Below are positions 29,532 through 38,084 of a stretch of DNA of 64,000 bases, piece after piece (positions within the stretch are counted from its first letter, which is position 1; every line of letters starts with the position of its first letter). This DNA comes from Nonomuraea jiangxiensis (GTDB lineage: Bacteria; Actinomycetota; Actinomycetes; Streptosporangiales; Streptosporangiaceae). The notes under the pieces were generated by a model, which did no database searches, had not been told where the DNA came from, and was given only the letters and a program-made list of their open reading frames with translations. The translations under genes were made by a program, and so were the position numbers. Location of the stretch: positions 1 to 64,000 of the forward strand of contig NZ_FNDJ01000041.1 of NCBI RefSeq assembly GCF_900099965.1, given 5' to 3'.

Positions 29532-32354
29532 ATGCGCTTCCAGATCCTCGGGCCCACCACCGCGCTGGACGAGGCGGGAGAGCCGGTCATGCTCGGCGGT
29601 CCCCGGGTCCGTGCCCTGCTGACGTTGCTCGCCCTGCACGCCGGCCACGTCGTCGGCGCGGAGCAGCTCGTGGACGGCATGTACGGCGAGCGGCCCCCCG
29701 AGGGCCTGGCCAACGCGCTGCAGTCGCAGGTGTCCAGGCTGCGCCGGGTGCTGGGCCGGGACCTGGTGGAGTTCCACCCGGCCGGATACCGGCTGGTCGC
29801 CGACCCGCAGGACGTGGACGCGCACAGGTTCGAGCTGCTGGCGCGGTCGGGCCGGGAGGCGCTGGCCGGCGGAGACCCCGGCCGGGCCGCCGTCGTTTTG
29901 CGCGAGGCGCTGGAGCTGTGGCGGGGCGCGCCGCTCGCCGACGCCCCGCAGGCCGAGGCCGCCGCCGCGGCGCTGGCGGAGCTGCGGCTGGCCGCCACCG
30001 AGGACCGGGTGCAGGCGGACCTCGACCTGGGCAGGCACCGCGAGCTGGTGGCCGAGCTGAGCCAGCTCACCACCGCGCACCCGCTGCGCGAGCGGCTGCG
30101 GGCCCAGCTCATGCGCGCCCTTTACGGCAGCGGCCGCCAGGCGGAGGCGCTGACCGTCTACGAAGAGGCCAGAAAGCTGCTGGACGAGGAGCTGGGTGTC
30201 GAACCGGGCGCCGAGCTGGCCGCCGCGCACCTGGCCGTGCTGCGGGCCGACCCGGCGCTCGGTGCCTCCGCGACCCCCGCCGGGCCGCGATCCAGGCAGG
30301 GGCTGCGGGCCCAGCTCACCAGCTTCGTCGGCCGGTCGGAGGAGCTGGCGCAGGTGGGCGAGCGGTTGCTGACCAGCAGGCTCGTCACGCTGATCGGCCC
30401 GGGCGGCGCGGGCAAGACGCGGCTCGCGACCGAGGCGGCCGAGCAGGCGACGGGCGATGTGTGCATCGTGCCGCTCGCGCCGGTCTCCGACGCCGCCGAC
30501 GTGCCGCGGGCGGTGCTGGCCGCGCTCGACATCCGCGACGCCCTGCTGTACATCCGCGACCGGCCCACGCTGGACCCGGTCGCCAGGCTCGTCACCGCGC
30601 TCACCGACCGCAAGCTGCTGCTGGTCCTGGACAACTGCGAGCATCTCGTCGCGGCCACCGCCGAGCTGACCGACCTGCTGCTGGCCTCCTGCCCTGACCT
30701 GCGGGTCCTGGTGACCGGACGGGAGGCGCTCGGCATCACCGGCGAGTCCATCCTGCCGGTGGCGCCGCTGCGGCTGCCGCCGCCGGAGGCGGGCGACCCG
30801 CTGACCTATCCCGCCATCCGGCTGTTCGCCGACCGGGCCGCCGCCGTACGGCCGGGCTTCGTGGTCGACGCGGGCAACGCGGCCCAGGTGACGCACATCT
30901 GCCGGGCGCTCGACGGGCTGCCGCTGGCCATCGAGCTGGCCGCGGCGCGGCTGCGTACGTTGTCGCTGTCCGACATCGCGGCCCGCCTGGACGACCGGTT
31001 CAGGCTGCTGACGCGCGGCAGCCGGACGGCGCTGCCCAGGCACCAGACGCTGCACGCGGTCGTCGCGTGGAGCTGGGACCTGCTGGACGAGGACGAGCGG
31101 CGGCTGGCCGCCCGGCTGACGGTGTTCGTGGGCGGCGCGCGGCCCGAGGCGGCCGAGCGGGTGTGCGGGCTGCCGGAGGACGTGCTGTTCTCGCTGGCGG
31201 AGAAGTCGCTGGTGGAGGTCGTGGACGGGCGCTTCCGGATGCTGGAGACGATCCGGGCCTTCTGTGCCGAGCGGCTGGCGGACTCCGGCGAGGTGGCCGC
31301 GATCCGGGACGCGCACGCCGACTACTACCTCGATCTGGTGCTCACGGCCGACTCCTATCTGCGCACACGCGAGCAGGTGGAGTGGCTGGCCCGGCTCGAC
31401 GACGAGAGCGACGACCTCAACGCGGCCCTGCGCTGGGTGACCGAGTCGGGACGGCTGGAGCTGGGGCTGCGGCTGGTGGCCTACAGCGCCTGCTACTGGT
31501 GGATGCGCGGCCACCGCGTGACCAGCGCCAATCTGGCCTCCGAGCTGCTGGCCGCGCTGGGCGGGACCCGGTTCCCGCACCTGGACGAGGAGTTCGCCAC
31601 GTGCGTGCTCGTCACCTGCTGGGCCGGCGAGGCCCACCACCGGCTCCAAGAACAGCTGGCCGAGGTGCGCGAGCTGCTGCCGCTGTCCTACATGCCGATG
31701 CGGGTGGAGTTCCTGATGATGCTGCTGGCCATGTTCACCGGGCCGCCCGACGACTTCGAGGACATCTACGGGGTCGTCGTGGACAGCATCCCGCAGCTTC
31801 CGCCCTGGCAGCAGGCGCTGGCCAGCAGCGGGGCGGGGTTCGTGCGGCAGGCCCTGGGGCAGTTCGACCTGGCGCGGGTCCATTTCGAGCAGGCCAGGGC
31901 CGCCTTCAGCGCCATCGGGGAGCGCTGGGGGCTGGTGCTGGTGGTGTCCGGGCTCGGCAGCCTGTATCAGGAGCAGGGCGACTACGGCCCCGCGTGCGCG
32001 CTGGCCGGCGAGGCGCTGGCCACGGCCCGGGAGCTGGGCGCCAAGACCGAGATCGCCGAGAGCCTGTGCCGCCGCGGCGACGCCCTGCAGGGCCTGGCCG
32101 ACCGGGCGGCCGCGGGGGCCGACTACGCGCAGGCGGCGGAGCTGTCGCGGCGCAACGGCTCGACGGAGATGCTGGCCTGGGCACTGCTCGGCCTGGGCGA
32201 GGTGGCGCTGGCCGACGGTGACCTGGACCAGGCACGCACGTCGCTGACCCAGGCCCTGGAGGTGTGCCCCAGCAGCTGGTACAGCGCCCACTCCACCCGC
32301 CGGCGCATCGACGAGGGGCTGACCACGCTCGACCGCCTGGCCCAGGAGCGGTAG
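29532..32354 (+). CDS. AfsR/SARP-type regulator (OmpR-BTAD-NB-ARC-TPR)
   Basis: A 940-residue multidomain activator. Residues 1-95 form an OmpR-like winged helix (MRFQILGP, LLTLLALHAG, SQVSRLRRVLG), about 96-240 the bacterial transcriptional activator domain (VDAHRFELLARSGREAL, ARKLLDEELGVEPGAEL), about 260-560 an NB-ARC/STAND ATPase with P-loop LIGPGGAGKTRLA and Walker B LLLVLDNCEHL, and the rest TPR-like helical repeats for ligand or partner sensing. Such proteins switch on secondary-metabolism or transporter genes. The immediately downstream MFS gene is preceded by three 11-bp repeats that fit its expected site. It is not part of a biosynthetic cluster in this window. Confidence 0.93.
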   Translation: MRFQILGPTTALDEAGEPVMLGGPRVRALLTLLALHAGHVVGAEQLVDGMYGERPPEGLANALQSQVSRLRRVLGRDLVEFHPAGYRLVADPQDVDAHRFELLARSGREALAGGDPGRAAVVLREALELWRGAPLADAPQAEAAAAALAELRLAATEDRVQADLDLGRHRELVAELSQLTTAHPLRERLRAQLMRALYGSGRQAEALTVYEEARKLLDEELGVEPGAELAAAHLAVLRADPALGASATPAGPRSRQGLRAQLTSFVGRSEELAQVGERLLTSRLVTLIGPGGAGKTRLATEAAEQATGDVCIVPLAPVSDAADVPRAVLAALDIRDALLYIRDRPTLDPVARLVTALTDRKLLLVLDNCEHLVAATAELTDLLLASCPDLRVLVTGREALGITGESILPVAPLRLPPPEAGDPLTYPAIRLFADRAAAVRPGFVVDAGNAAQVTHICRALDGLPLAIELAAARLRTLSLSDIAARLDDRFRLLTRGSRTALPRHQTLHAVVAWSWDLLDEDERRLAARLTVFVGGARPEAAERVCGLPEDVLFSLAEKSLVEVVDGRFRMLETIRAFCAERLADSGEVAAIRDAHADYYLDLVLTADSYLRTREQVEWLARLDDESDDLNAALRWVTESGRLELGLRLVAYSACYWWMRGHRVTSANLASELLAALGGTRFPHLDEEFATCVLVTCWAGEAHHRLQEQLAEVRELLPLSYMPMRVEFLMMLLAMFTGPPDDFEDIYGVVVDSIPQLPPWQQALASSGAGFVRQALGQFDLARVHFEQARAAFSAIGERWGLVLVVSGLGSLYQEQGDYGPACALAGEALATARELGAKTEIAESLCRRGDALQGLADRAAAGADYAQAAELSRRNGSTEMLAWALLGLGEVALADGDLDQARTSLTQALEVCPSSWYSAHSTRRRIDEGLTTLDRLAQER

Positions 32355-32356
32355 GC

Positions 32357-32389
32357 GGATCGGTCAGCGAACGGTAGGCGAACCGTCAG
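32357..32389 (+). promoter_or_regulatory. Candidate SARP operator: three 11-bp direct repeats
   Basis: Three head-to-tail 11-mers, GGATCGGTCAG (32357-32367), CGAACGGTAGG (32368-32378) and CGAACCGTCAG (32379-32389), fill the gap between the SARP stop and the MFS start. SARPs are known to bind direct repeats phased at 11 or 22 bp that overlap the -35 region. The third repeat lies about 11 bp before a weak CAGAGT -10-like box (32400-32405). Confidence 0.6.
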
Positions 32390-32403
32390 CCGCCCGCCCC
32401 AGA

Positions 32404-33924
32404 GTGAGCGGCATGCAGAAGAAATGGACCTGCCTGGCCATCGCCTGCCTGGCCACCCTGCTCCTCTCGCTCGACCTGACGGTCCTGCACCTGGCCCTGC
32501 CGAGGCTGGTGACCGACCTCGGCGCGAGCTCCACGCAGTTGCTCTGGATCGGCGACATCTACGGCTTCGCGCTGGCCGGCCTGCTCGTCACCATGGGCAA
32601 CCTGGGCGACCGCATCGGCCGCAAGCGCCTGCTGCTGATCGGCGCGGCCGCGTTCGGCGCCGCCTCGGTGATCACCGCCTACGCGCCCAGTCCCGAGCTG
32701 CTGATCGCCGCCAGGGCGCTGCTCGGCGTGGCCGGCGCCACGATCATGCCGTCCACCCTGTCGATCATCCGCAACGTGTTCACCGAGCCCGGCGAGCGGA
32801 CCGCGGCCATCGGCATCTGGAGCGGGATGAGCGCCGCCGGCTTCGCCGTCGGCCCGGTGGTCGGCGGCGTGCTGCTCGATCACTTCTGGTGGGGCTCGGT
32901 CTTCCTGATCAACGTGCCGATCATGGTGGTCGTGCTGGTCGGCGGAGCGCTGGTGCTGCCCGAGTCGCGCAACCCGCACGCGGGCCGGCTCGACCTGACC
33001 AGCGTGGTGCTGTCCTTCGCCGGAATCGTGGCCGCCGTCTACGCCGTCAAGGAGGCCGCGCACAACGGCCTGGAGCACGCGGACGTGCTGGTGGCGGGCC
33101 TGGCCGGGGTGGCGATGCTGGGGCTGTTCGGGTGGCGGCAGACGCGGCTGGCCGAGCCGCTGATCGATGTGCGGCTGTTCAGGCTCAGGGCGTTCAGCGC
33201 CTCCATCTACACCAACCTGCTGGCGATCTTCGCGATGTCGGCCATGATGCTGATGTTCGCCTGGTATCTGCAGCTCGTGCTCGGCTGGTCGCCGCTGCAG
33301 GCGGGCCTGGCCCAGCTCCCCGGCGGACTGAGCGGCGCGGTGGGCGGCGTGCTGGCCGCCAAGCTCATCCACTTCCTGGGCAGGAACGGCGTGGTCGCGC
33401 TGGGCCTGGTCATGAACGCCGGCGCGTTCCTGTACTACAGCACCCTCGGGCCCGAGCTGAACTACCTCGTACTGCTGCCGGTCATGATCATCGGCGGCAT
33501 GGGGGTCGGGTTCGCGTTCACCGTCAACAACGACAACGTGCTGGCCACGGCCCCCAAGGAGCGGGCGGGGGCGGCGGCCGCGGTGTCGGAGACCGCGTTC
33601 GAGCTGGGCGGGGCGCTCGGGATCGCGATCCTGGGCACCGTGCTCAACAGCGCCTACCAGGCGAACCTGGCGCTGCCCGCCGGGGTTCCGGGCGAGGCCG
33701 CACGGGAGTCGATCGCGGGCGCGGTGGGGACGGCCGCGACGCTGCCCCCCGAGCAGGCCGGCCCGCTGATCCAGGCGGCGCAGGCGGCCTTCATCGAGGG
33801 CGTGCACCTCACCTCGCTCGTCACGGCGGGCGTGCTGGCGGTGGTGGCGGTGCTCGCGCTGGTGGGGCTGCGCGGGGTGCCGAAGGTCATTCCGGAGGAG
33901 GTCCTGGCCCGGGCCCACTCGTGA
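32404..33924 (+). CDS. MFS exporter, DHA2 (EmrB/QacA) family
   Basis: A 506-residue transporter with 14 predicted membrane segments, typical of the DHA2 drug:proton antiporters. Markers are the motif D1-like LLLSLDLTVLHLALPRL in helix 1, motif A as GDRIGRKRLLLIGAAAF after helix 2, and motif C-like GMSAAGFAVGPVVGGVL in helix 5. Either GTG 32404 or ATG 32413 may be the start; there is no clear ribosome-binding site and the transcript may be leaderless at ATG 32413. Its position behind a SARP regulator and the presumed SARP repeats suggests an exporter induced by that regulator. The exported compound is unknown. Confidence 0.92.
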   Translation: MSGMQKKWTCLAIACLATLLLSLDLTVLHLALPRLVTDLGASSTQLLWIGDIYGFALAGLLVTMGNLGDRIGRKRLLLIGAAAFGAASVITAYAPSPELLIAARALLGVAGATIMPSTLSIIRNVFTEPGERTAAIGIWSGMSAAGFAVGPVVGGVLLDHFWWGSVFLINVPIMVVVLVGGALVLPESRNPHAGRLDLTSVVLSFAGIVAAVYAVKEAAHNGLEHADVLVAGLAGVAMLGLFGWRQTRLAEPLIDVRLFRLRAFSASIYTNLLAIFAMSAMMLMFAWYLQLVLGWSPLQAGLAQLPGGLSGAVGGVLAAKLIHFLGRNGVVALGLVMNAGAFLYYSTLGPELNYLVLLPVMIIGGMGVGFAFTVNNDNVLATAPKERAGAAAAVSETAFELGGALGIAILGTVLNSAYQANLALPAGVPGEAARESIAGAVGTAATLPPEQAGPLIQAAQAAFIEGVHLTSLVTAGVLAVVAVLALVGLRGVPKVIPEEVLARAHS

Positions 33925-33943
33925 GGCCGGGGTCAGGCTCCTG

Positions 33944-34861
33944 TCAGGCGAAGGCGTGGGTCGGGCAGAGGCGGACGACGGTCGGGGAGAGGGAGTCGAG
34001 GCGGGCGCCGATCATGCGGGCGATGCCCTCGATCGTCGCCCTGCCCGTCCCCTCCTCCGGCTGTCCGTCCGTCTGCACCGACAGCAGCAGGTCGCGCCCC
34101 GGCCCGGCCACCCGTCCATAGCTGGTGACGGCCCACGTGCCGGACTCGAACGGGCGCCGAGTCCAGCCGTTCTTCAGCGCCACCCGGTCGACCGGCCGGG
34201 CGGCGGCGCTGACGCCCCACGCCTGGTCCCGCACCACCTGGCTCATCAGCCGCAGCACCAGCCGCCGATCGTGGACGCTCAGCCCCCTGCCGCCCTTGAT
34301 GAGCACCTTCAGCAGCCGGACGCGGTCGGCGGGGCTGGTCCTGGTGCCGCCCCAGTGGTCGCCGGGCCCCGGTGTGGTCTCCTTCAGCCCCACCTGCCGG
34401 TAGAACTCGCTCATCGCCCCGCCCGCGCCGATCCGCGACCACAGGGCGTCCGCCGCCTTGTCCTCGCTCTTCTTGATCATGCGGGCCGCCAGGTCGAGCT
34501 CCTCCTTGCCGAGCGCGCCGGTACGCCGCTGCAGCAGCGCGGTCACGATGTCCACCTTGGCCCCGCCCGCGATGATCACGTCGCGTTCGTGCTCCCCCTG
34601 GGCCAGCCGCACCCCGGAGACCAGGTCCAGTGCGGCGTAGGCAACGTGTCCGGGGCGCCCGCTCACGTATCGGGCGAGGTCCTTCCCGAGGCGGGCCCGG
34701 GCCACCCGCCCGGCGTGGACGTGCGGATACTTCAGCAGGCAGCGCCCCACTTTGACCGGTGCCTTCACCGCGGCGGGCTCGACCGCCGCCTGATCGGTGC
34801 CGCACCCCGCCACGAACGCCAGGGCCAGGCAGGCGCCCCAGGAAGTCCACCCAGCACGCAT
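33944..34861 (-). CDS. Beta-lactamase-fold lipoprotein lacking the active-site serine
   Basis: A 305-residue lipoprotein (lipobox FVAGC, Cys20) with the class A beta-lactamase / serine hydrolase layout. Family landmarks can be placed but are altered: SxxK becomes G99-G-A-K102, SDN becomes S132-E-D134 and KTG becomes K230-N-G232. With the nucleophilic serine replaced by glycine it should not hydrolyse beta-lactams by the usual acyl-enzyme route. It may be a cell-wall-binding or sensing pseudoenzyme, as seen among actinobacterial secreted lipoproteins. ATG 34861 has AGGGGG 7 bases upstream. It is convergent with the MFS gene. Confidence 0.75.
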   Translation of the reverse strand: MRAGWTSWGACLALAFVAGCGTDQAAVEPAAVKAPVKVGRCLLKYPHVHAGRVARARLGKDLARYVSGRPGHVAYAALDLVSGVRLAQGEHERDVIIAGGAKVDIVTALLQRRTGALGKEELDLAARMIKKSEDKAADALWSRIGAGGAMSEFYRQVGLKETTPGPGDHWGGTRTSPADRVRLLKVLIKGGRGLSVHDRRLVLRLMSQVVRDQAWGVSAAARPVDRVALKNGWTRRPFESGTWAVTSYGRVAGPGRDLLLSVQTDGQPEEGTGRATIEGIARMIGARLDSLSPTVVRLCPTHAFA

Positions 34862-34979
34862 GCGCCAACCCCCTGCGATCTCAGCGGGGGGTTGGTACGC
34901 ATACTTCCCCTTTTTCCGGCTGCCCTCCCGGACCCGGTGCTTTCGTGGTCAGACCTTCATGACGACCTTGCCGACCGGG

Positions 34980-35852
34980 TCACAGGTGCTCGCGCAGGAA
35001 GTCCGCGGTCGCGTCCACGGCCTCGGTGACGTACGGCTCGCGGTCGTAGAGGTCGATGTGCTGCTTGGCGTCCACCCAGACGAGCCGCTTGGGCTGGTCG
35101 AGCCGGCGGAAGACCTCCTCGGCCCCCTCCGGCGAGCAGAACCGGTCGACGACCCCGTGCACGATCAGCGCCGGCTTGGGCGACAGGAAGTCCGCCCCCA
35201 TCATGTTGTCCATCGTGATCAGCTCCCGCACGCTGGCCCTGGTCACGGAGTTCGACCAGGAGGGCGCGGCGCCCCGCCCGGTGCCGTAGTAGGCGTGGGG
35301 CTCCTCGCCCGGCATGGCGGCCTCGCCCCGTTCCGACACCGCGGGCATGTACTCGACCGGTCCGCCCCGGTCCTGCCGCTCCAGCACCTCGGCGAACGTC
35401 CGCAGCACGTCCGGGTAGTCCATTCCCGCCCGCATGGCATAGGGGTTGTTGTACGCCCCGGCGATCCCCACGAAGGCCCGCACCCGAGGCTCAAAAGCAG
35501 CAAATTTAAGGGCATATCCCCCACCGAGGCACACCCCGACCGCCCCGATGCGCTCCGCGTCCACCTCGGCCCGCCCCCGCAGGAACGACACCGCCGCCCG
35601 CAGATCCCGCAACTTGCCCTGCGGGTCCTCCTCGCACCGCGGCTCACCGCCCGACTCGCCCCAGTTGCGATGGTCGAAGGCCAGCGTCACGTAGCCGCGG
35701 GCGGCCAGCCGCTCCGCGTACAGCCCCGTGACCTGCTGGCGCACCCCGGTGAAGGGCCCGGTGAACACCAGCCCGGGCCACGGCCCCACCCCGTCCGGCA
35801 CCCGCAGGTCACCGGCCAGGGTGAGGCCGTCCACAGCGAAATCAACTCTCAT
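34980..35852 (-). CDS. Alpha/beta hydrolase with cysteine nucleophile (dienelactone-hydrolase-like)
   Basis: A 290-residue cytoplasmic alpha/beta hydrolase. The nucleophile elbow is GVCLGGG with Cys108 in the catalytic position, as in dienelactone hydrolases, rather than the usual Ser. The acid is probably the Asp in HGVVDRFCSPEGAEEV and the base the His in AKQHIDLYD. N-terminal residues FDHRNWGESGG match the oxyanion-side loop of this branch. No signal peptide is present. It lies 118 bp downstream of the lipoprotein start on the same strand and 15 bp beyond the PuuB-like oxidase stop, so it may be the last gene read with the polyamine operon. Confidence 0.8.
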   Translation of the reverse strand: MRVDFAVDGLTLAGDLRVPDGVGPWPGLVFTGPFTGVRQQVTGLYAERLAARGYVTLAFDHRNWGESGGEPRCEEDPQGKLRDLRAAVSFLRGRAEVDAERIGAVGVCLGGGYALKFAAFEPRVRAFVGIAGAYNNPYAMRAGMDYPDVLRTFAEVLERQDRGGPVEYMPAVSERGEAAMPGEEPHAYYGTGRGAAPSWSNSVTRASVRELITMDNMMGADFLSPKPALIVHGVVDRFCSPEGAEEVFRRLDQPKRLVWVDAKQHIDLYDREPYVTEAVDATADFLREHL

Positions 35853-35867
35853 ACGCCCCAGTTTGCG

Positions 35868-37262
35868 TCACGAGTCGAATCCCAGGCCCATCCTGTCGAG
35901 AGTGCGCAGCCACAGGTTGCGCCGGCCCTGGTGCTCGTCGGCCTGGGCGATCGACCACCGGGTGACCTGGATGACACCGGAGCGCACCGGCTCCGGCGGG
36001 AAGGGGATCGGCTTCTCCTGCACCATCCGCAGCTCGGTACGCTCGGTCGGCCGGCCCGCGAGCAGGTCGAGCATGACGTTCGCGCCGAACCGGGTGGCGC
36101 CGACGCCCATGCCGGTGTAGCCGACGGCGTAGACCAGCCGCCCGCCGTGCGCCCGCCCGTAGAAGGCGCTGAACCGGCTGCAGGTGTCGATCACGCCACC
36201 CCACCGGTGGCTGAACCGCACGGCGTCGAGCTGCGGGAAGGTGTCGTAGAAGTGCTCCGCGAGCGTGAGGAAGGTCTCGTCGCGCTGGTCGTACTCGGGT
36301 CTGACGAGGCCGCCGTTGTAGTAGACGGCGTCGTAGCCGCCCCACAGGATGCGGTTGTCGTCGGTCAGCCGGTAGTAGTGGAAGCGGTTGGCCGAGTCGC
36401 CGACGCCCTGCCGGTTGTGCCAGCCCACCTCGGCGAGCTGGGCGTCGGTGAGCGGCTCGGTCATCAGCGCGTAGTCGTACACCGGGACCACGAAGTGCTT
36501 GAGGCGTCGCAGCAGCGGAGGGAACACTCCGGTGGCCAGCGCCACGTGCGGCGCGGAGACGGCGCCGAGCGGGGTGCGCAGGGTGATCGTGATCCCGTCG
36601 TCGTGGAGCGCGCGGACCGGGCTGCGCTCGTGGACCCGCACCCCGAGCCGCAGGCAGGCCTCGCGCAGCCCCCAGGCCAGCCGCGCCGGGTCGAGCATGG
36701 CGCAACCGCGGCGGTCCCACATGCCGCCCAGGTAGGTCGGCGAGTTCACCTCCGCCCGCACCTGCTCCCGGTCCAGCGGCACGTAGTCCAGCCCCAGGCC
36801 GGCGATCTGGCTCAGGTGCTCCTGCAGCGCGTCGAGCTGCCACTGCTCGGTGGCCACGTGCAGCTCGCCGGTGCGCTCGAACGAGCAGTCGACGCCGTAG
36901 CGCTCCAGCGTGCGCTCGATCTCGTCGAGGTTCTCCACTCCCATCTGCTCCAGCCGGGCGACCTCGTCCGGCCACCGCTCCAGCCCGTTGGCCAGGCCGT
37001 GGGTGAGCGTGGCCATGCAGAACCCGCCGTTGCGGCCGGTGGCCGCCCAGCCGATCCTGCGGCCTTCGAGCAGGACCACGTCCAGTGAGGGGTCACGTTC
37101 CTTGGCCATCAGGGCGGTCCACAACCCCGAGAAGCCACCGCCGACCACGACCAGGTCGGCTCGGGTGCTGCGGTCGAGCCGCGGTCGCGGCTCGGGTCTG
37201 GCCGGGCTGTCCAGCCAGTACGGCTTGCGCTCCGCGTCAGCCAGCGCCTTCAGCGGATCCAC
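35868..37262 (-). CDS. FAD-dependent amine oxidase, PuuB/gamma-glutamylputrescine-oxidase-like
   Basis: A DAO-family flavoenzyme of about 464 residues. The FAD-binding GxGxxG box is VVGGGFSGLWTA (about 38-50), followed by GRNGGFC, and the C-terminal flavin contact is AVGYTGMGVGATRFGANVMLDLL. This matches PuuB, which oxidises gamma-glutamylputrescine to the aldehyde. I favour GTG 37262, which has GGGAAG six bases upstream, over GTG 37271. It follows the Pot transporter genes by 36 bp and would supply the substrate for the aldehyde dehydrogenase at the head of the operon. No PuuA glutamate-putrescine ligase is present here, so the true substrate could be free putrescine or another diamine. Confidence 0.85.
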   Translation of the reverse strand: MDPLKALADAERKPYWLDSPARPEPRPRLDRSTRADLVVVGGGFSGLWTALMAKERDPSLDVVLLEGRRIGWAATGRNGGFCMATLTHGLANGLERWPDEVARLEQMGVENLDEIERTLERYGVDCSFERTGELHVATEQWQLDALQEHLSQIAGLGLDYVPLDREQVRAEVNSPTYLGGMWDRRGCAMLDPARLAWGLREACLRLGVRVHERSPVRALHDDGITITLRTPLGAVSAPHVALATGVFPPLLRRLKHFVVPVYDYALMTEPLTDAQLAEVGWHNRQGVGDSANRFHYYRLTDDNRILWGGYDAVYYNGGLVRPEYDQRDETFLTLAEHFYDTFPQLDAVRFSHRWGGVIDTCSRFSAFYGRAHGGRLVYAVGYTGMGVGATRFGANVMLDLLAGRPTERTELRMVQEKPIPFPPEPVRSGVIQVTRWSIAQADEHQGRRNLWLRTLDRMGLGFDS

Positions 37263-37298
37263 ACATTCCACTTCCCTACGAAGTCATAGTGGTTCTCA

Positions 37299-38084
37299 TC
37301 AGTTACGGCGCCGCGCCGCCACCGCGTTGGCGATCGCGATCAGCACGCCCACGCCGAAGATCAGCGTACCCATGACGTTGACCTGCGGTGGGATTCCCGT
37401 CTTGACGGCCCCGACGATCCACAGCGGGAACGTGACGGTCGAGCCGTTGACGAAGCTCGTGACCACGTAGTCGTCGATGGACAGCGCGAACGACAACATC
37501 GCGCCCGCCAGCACGCCCGGCATGATCGACGGCAGCGTTACCTGCCGGAACGTGCCCCAGGCGGTGGCCCCCAGGTCCCTGGCCGCCTCCTCCAGCGACG
37601 GGTCCAGCGTGACGACCCGTGCCCGCACCGTCACCACCACGAACGACAACGAGAACAGCACGTGCGAGACGATGATCGTGTTGGCGTCGCGCGGCACGCT
37701 GCCGGAGACGAACAGCGACAGCAGCGACGCGCCCATGACCAGCTCGGGCGTGGAGATGGCCGCGAAGACCAGGAAGTTCGTGACTCCCTTGCCGCGGAAG
37801 CGGTGCCGCCCGAGCGCCAGCCCGAGCATGGTGCCGATCACCACCGTGATGACGGTGCTGATCAGGGCGATCACCAGCGAGTTGCGCAGCGCCACGGTCA
37901 GGTCGGAGATGTCGAACAGCTCCGCGTACCACCGCAGCGTGAAGCCCTGCCAGGAGGTGTTCGACTTGCTCTGCTTGTCGTTGAAGCCGAACAGGATCAT
38001 CACGGCGATCGGCGACGACAGCCAGACGATGACCAACCAGGTGTAGATGTGCAGCAGCCGGTCGCCGACCCTGATGCCCCTCAT
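37299..38084 (-). CDS. potC: Spermidine/putrescine ABC transporter permease (PotC-like)
   Basis: A 261-residue permease with about six membrane helices. The EAA loop appears as EEAARDLGATAWGTFRQVTLPSIMPGV (about 168-194), and AISTPELVMGASLL is typical of PotC/PotI. The N-terminal helix reads LHIYTWLVIVWLSSPIAVMILFGF. Start overlaps the PotB-like stop by 4 bp (ATGA, 38081-38084). With the PotB-like partner it forms the membrane channel for polyamine import. Confidence 0.92.
   Translation of the reverse strand: MRGIRVGDRLLHIYTWLVIVWLSSPIAVMILFGFNDKQSKSNTSWQGFTLRWYAELFDISDLTVALRNSLVIALISTVITVVIGTMLGLALGRHRFRGKGVTNFLVFAAISTPELVMGASLLSLFVSGSVPRDANTIIVSHVLFSLSFVVVTVRARVVTLDPSLEEAARDLGATAWGTFRQVTLPSIMPGVLAGAMLSFALSIDDYVVTSFVNGSTVTFPLWIVGAVKTGIPPQVNVMGTLIFGVGVLIAIANAVAARRRN

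Noticed and set aside
29451..32291. 946-residue antisense frame to the SARP gene
   Set aside because: Gln/Arg/His-rich low-complexity composition typical of an antisense shadow, against a fully motif-bearing plus-strand SARP protein.
32386..33918. 510-residue antisense frame to the MFS gene
   Set aside because: Composition is His/Gln/Asp-rich with no hydrophobic segments; the plus strand encodes a clear 14-helix transporter.
33925..33943. Possible terminator between the convergent MFS and lipoprotein genes
   Set aside because: The 19-bp gap contains short GTCAGG direct repeats but no stem of useful length.
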